A stretch of 6,178 nucleotides of DNA from Planctomycetota bacterium. GTDB taxonomy: Bacteria > Planctomycetota > UBA1135 > GCA-002686595. The stretch lies in contig JARGOW010000247.1 of assembly GCA_029212955.1 (NCBI GenBank), positions 1 to 6,178 on the forward strand, read 5' to 3'. Of this stretch, positions 6,176 to 6,178 are shown in pieces. The notes beneath the pieces were generated by a model, which saw only the letters and a program-made list of their open reading frames with translations, did not search any database and was not told the DNA's origin. The position numbers were made by a program, and so were the translations under genes. Position 1 is the first letter of the stretch; each line of letters starts with the position of its first letter.

Positions 6176-6178
6176 GGG

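Larger units (their letters stand above)
5925..6178. other. Right-hand tail without a convincing gene
   Basis: These 254 bases follow the acyltransferase stop. There is no clear intrinsic terminator; small GC-rich dyads exist, such as CGGG-TAA-CCCG at 5972-5982 and TGCGC/GCGCA around 6040-6056, without T tracts. A minus-strand frame at 5875-6156 overlaps the acyltransferase 3' end and has an arginine/serine-rich translation unlike a real protein. The tail holds a diverged direct repeat and ends in a homopolymer. Confidence 0.5.

Noticed and set aside
5991..6178. Plus-strand frame open from a TGA at 5988-5990 to the window end, with a plausible-looking stretch ENGTWTVRLRRAGNTSFDPV
   Set aside because: It has no ATG before that stretch and no ribosome binding site, then turns proline-rich and enters the poly-C run. 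It also overlaps the out-of-frame direct repeat. Too little to call a gene.

Overview
The window is GC-rich (about 60% or more by eye) bacterial chromosomal DNA. It has four protein genes and no recognisable RNA gene, CRISPR array, insertion sequence or phage gene. Codon use favours G or C at third positions. Two genes encode multi-pass envelope enzymes, and Shine-Dalgarno sequences are weak or absent before most starts. This fits a high-GC Gram-negative or environmental lineage, but nothing here fixes the taxonomy. The 20-base C run at the right edge suggests the end of an assembled contig.

Layout from left to right: (1) 1-566, minus strand, a TetR-type repressor whose C-terminus is cut by the window edge. 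(2) 567-715, a divergent control region with a likely repressor promoter, two inverted operator-like copies (644-658 and 671-685) and a cluster of palindromes in the predicted repressor leader. (3) 716-1729, plus strand, a zinc-free medium-chain dehydrogenase/reductase of the quinone-oxidoreductase type. (4) 1730-1835, a short convergent gap without a convincing terminator. (5) 1836-4013, minus strand, a 725-residue membrane protein resembling GT-C (PMT/ArnT, GT39-like) glycosyltransferases, with an unusual C-terminal soluble region of about 300 residues. (6) 4014-4592, a long divergent intergenic region with two related perfect inverted repeats and a candidate -10 box. (7) 4593-5924, plus strand, an acyltransferase-3 family membrane protein. 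(8) 5925-6178, a tail without a convincing gene, holding a diverged direct repeat and ending in poly-C.

Two functional units can be inferred. The tetR/oxidoreductase pair is a classic divergent repressor-enzyme module: the repressor probably silences itself and the reductase until a small molecule, perhaps an electrophile or quinone, releases it. The GT-C-like protein and the acyltransferase are divergently transcribed from a shared 579-bp region, and both types of enzyme modify envelope or exported glycans and lipids, so a shared role in surface modification is plausible but unproven. I saw no clearly new multi-gene system. The best leads are the nested operator, the repeat-bearing C-terminal region of the GT-C-like protein, and the paired inverted repeats at 4209-4315.
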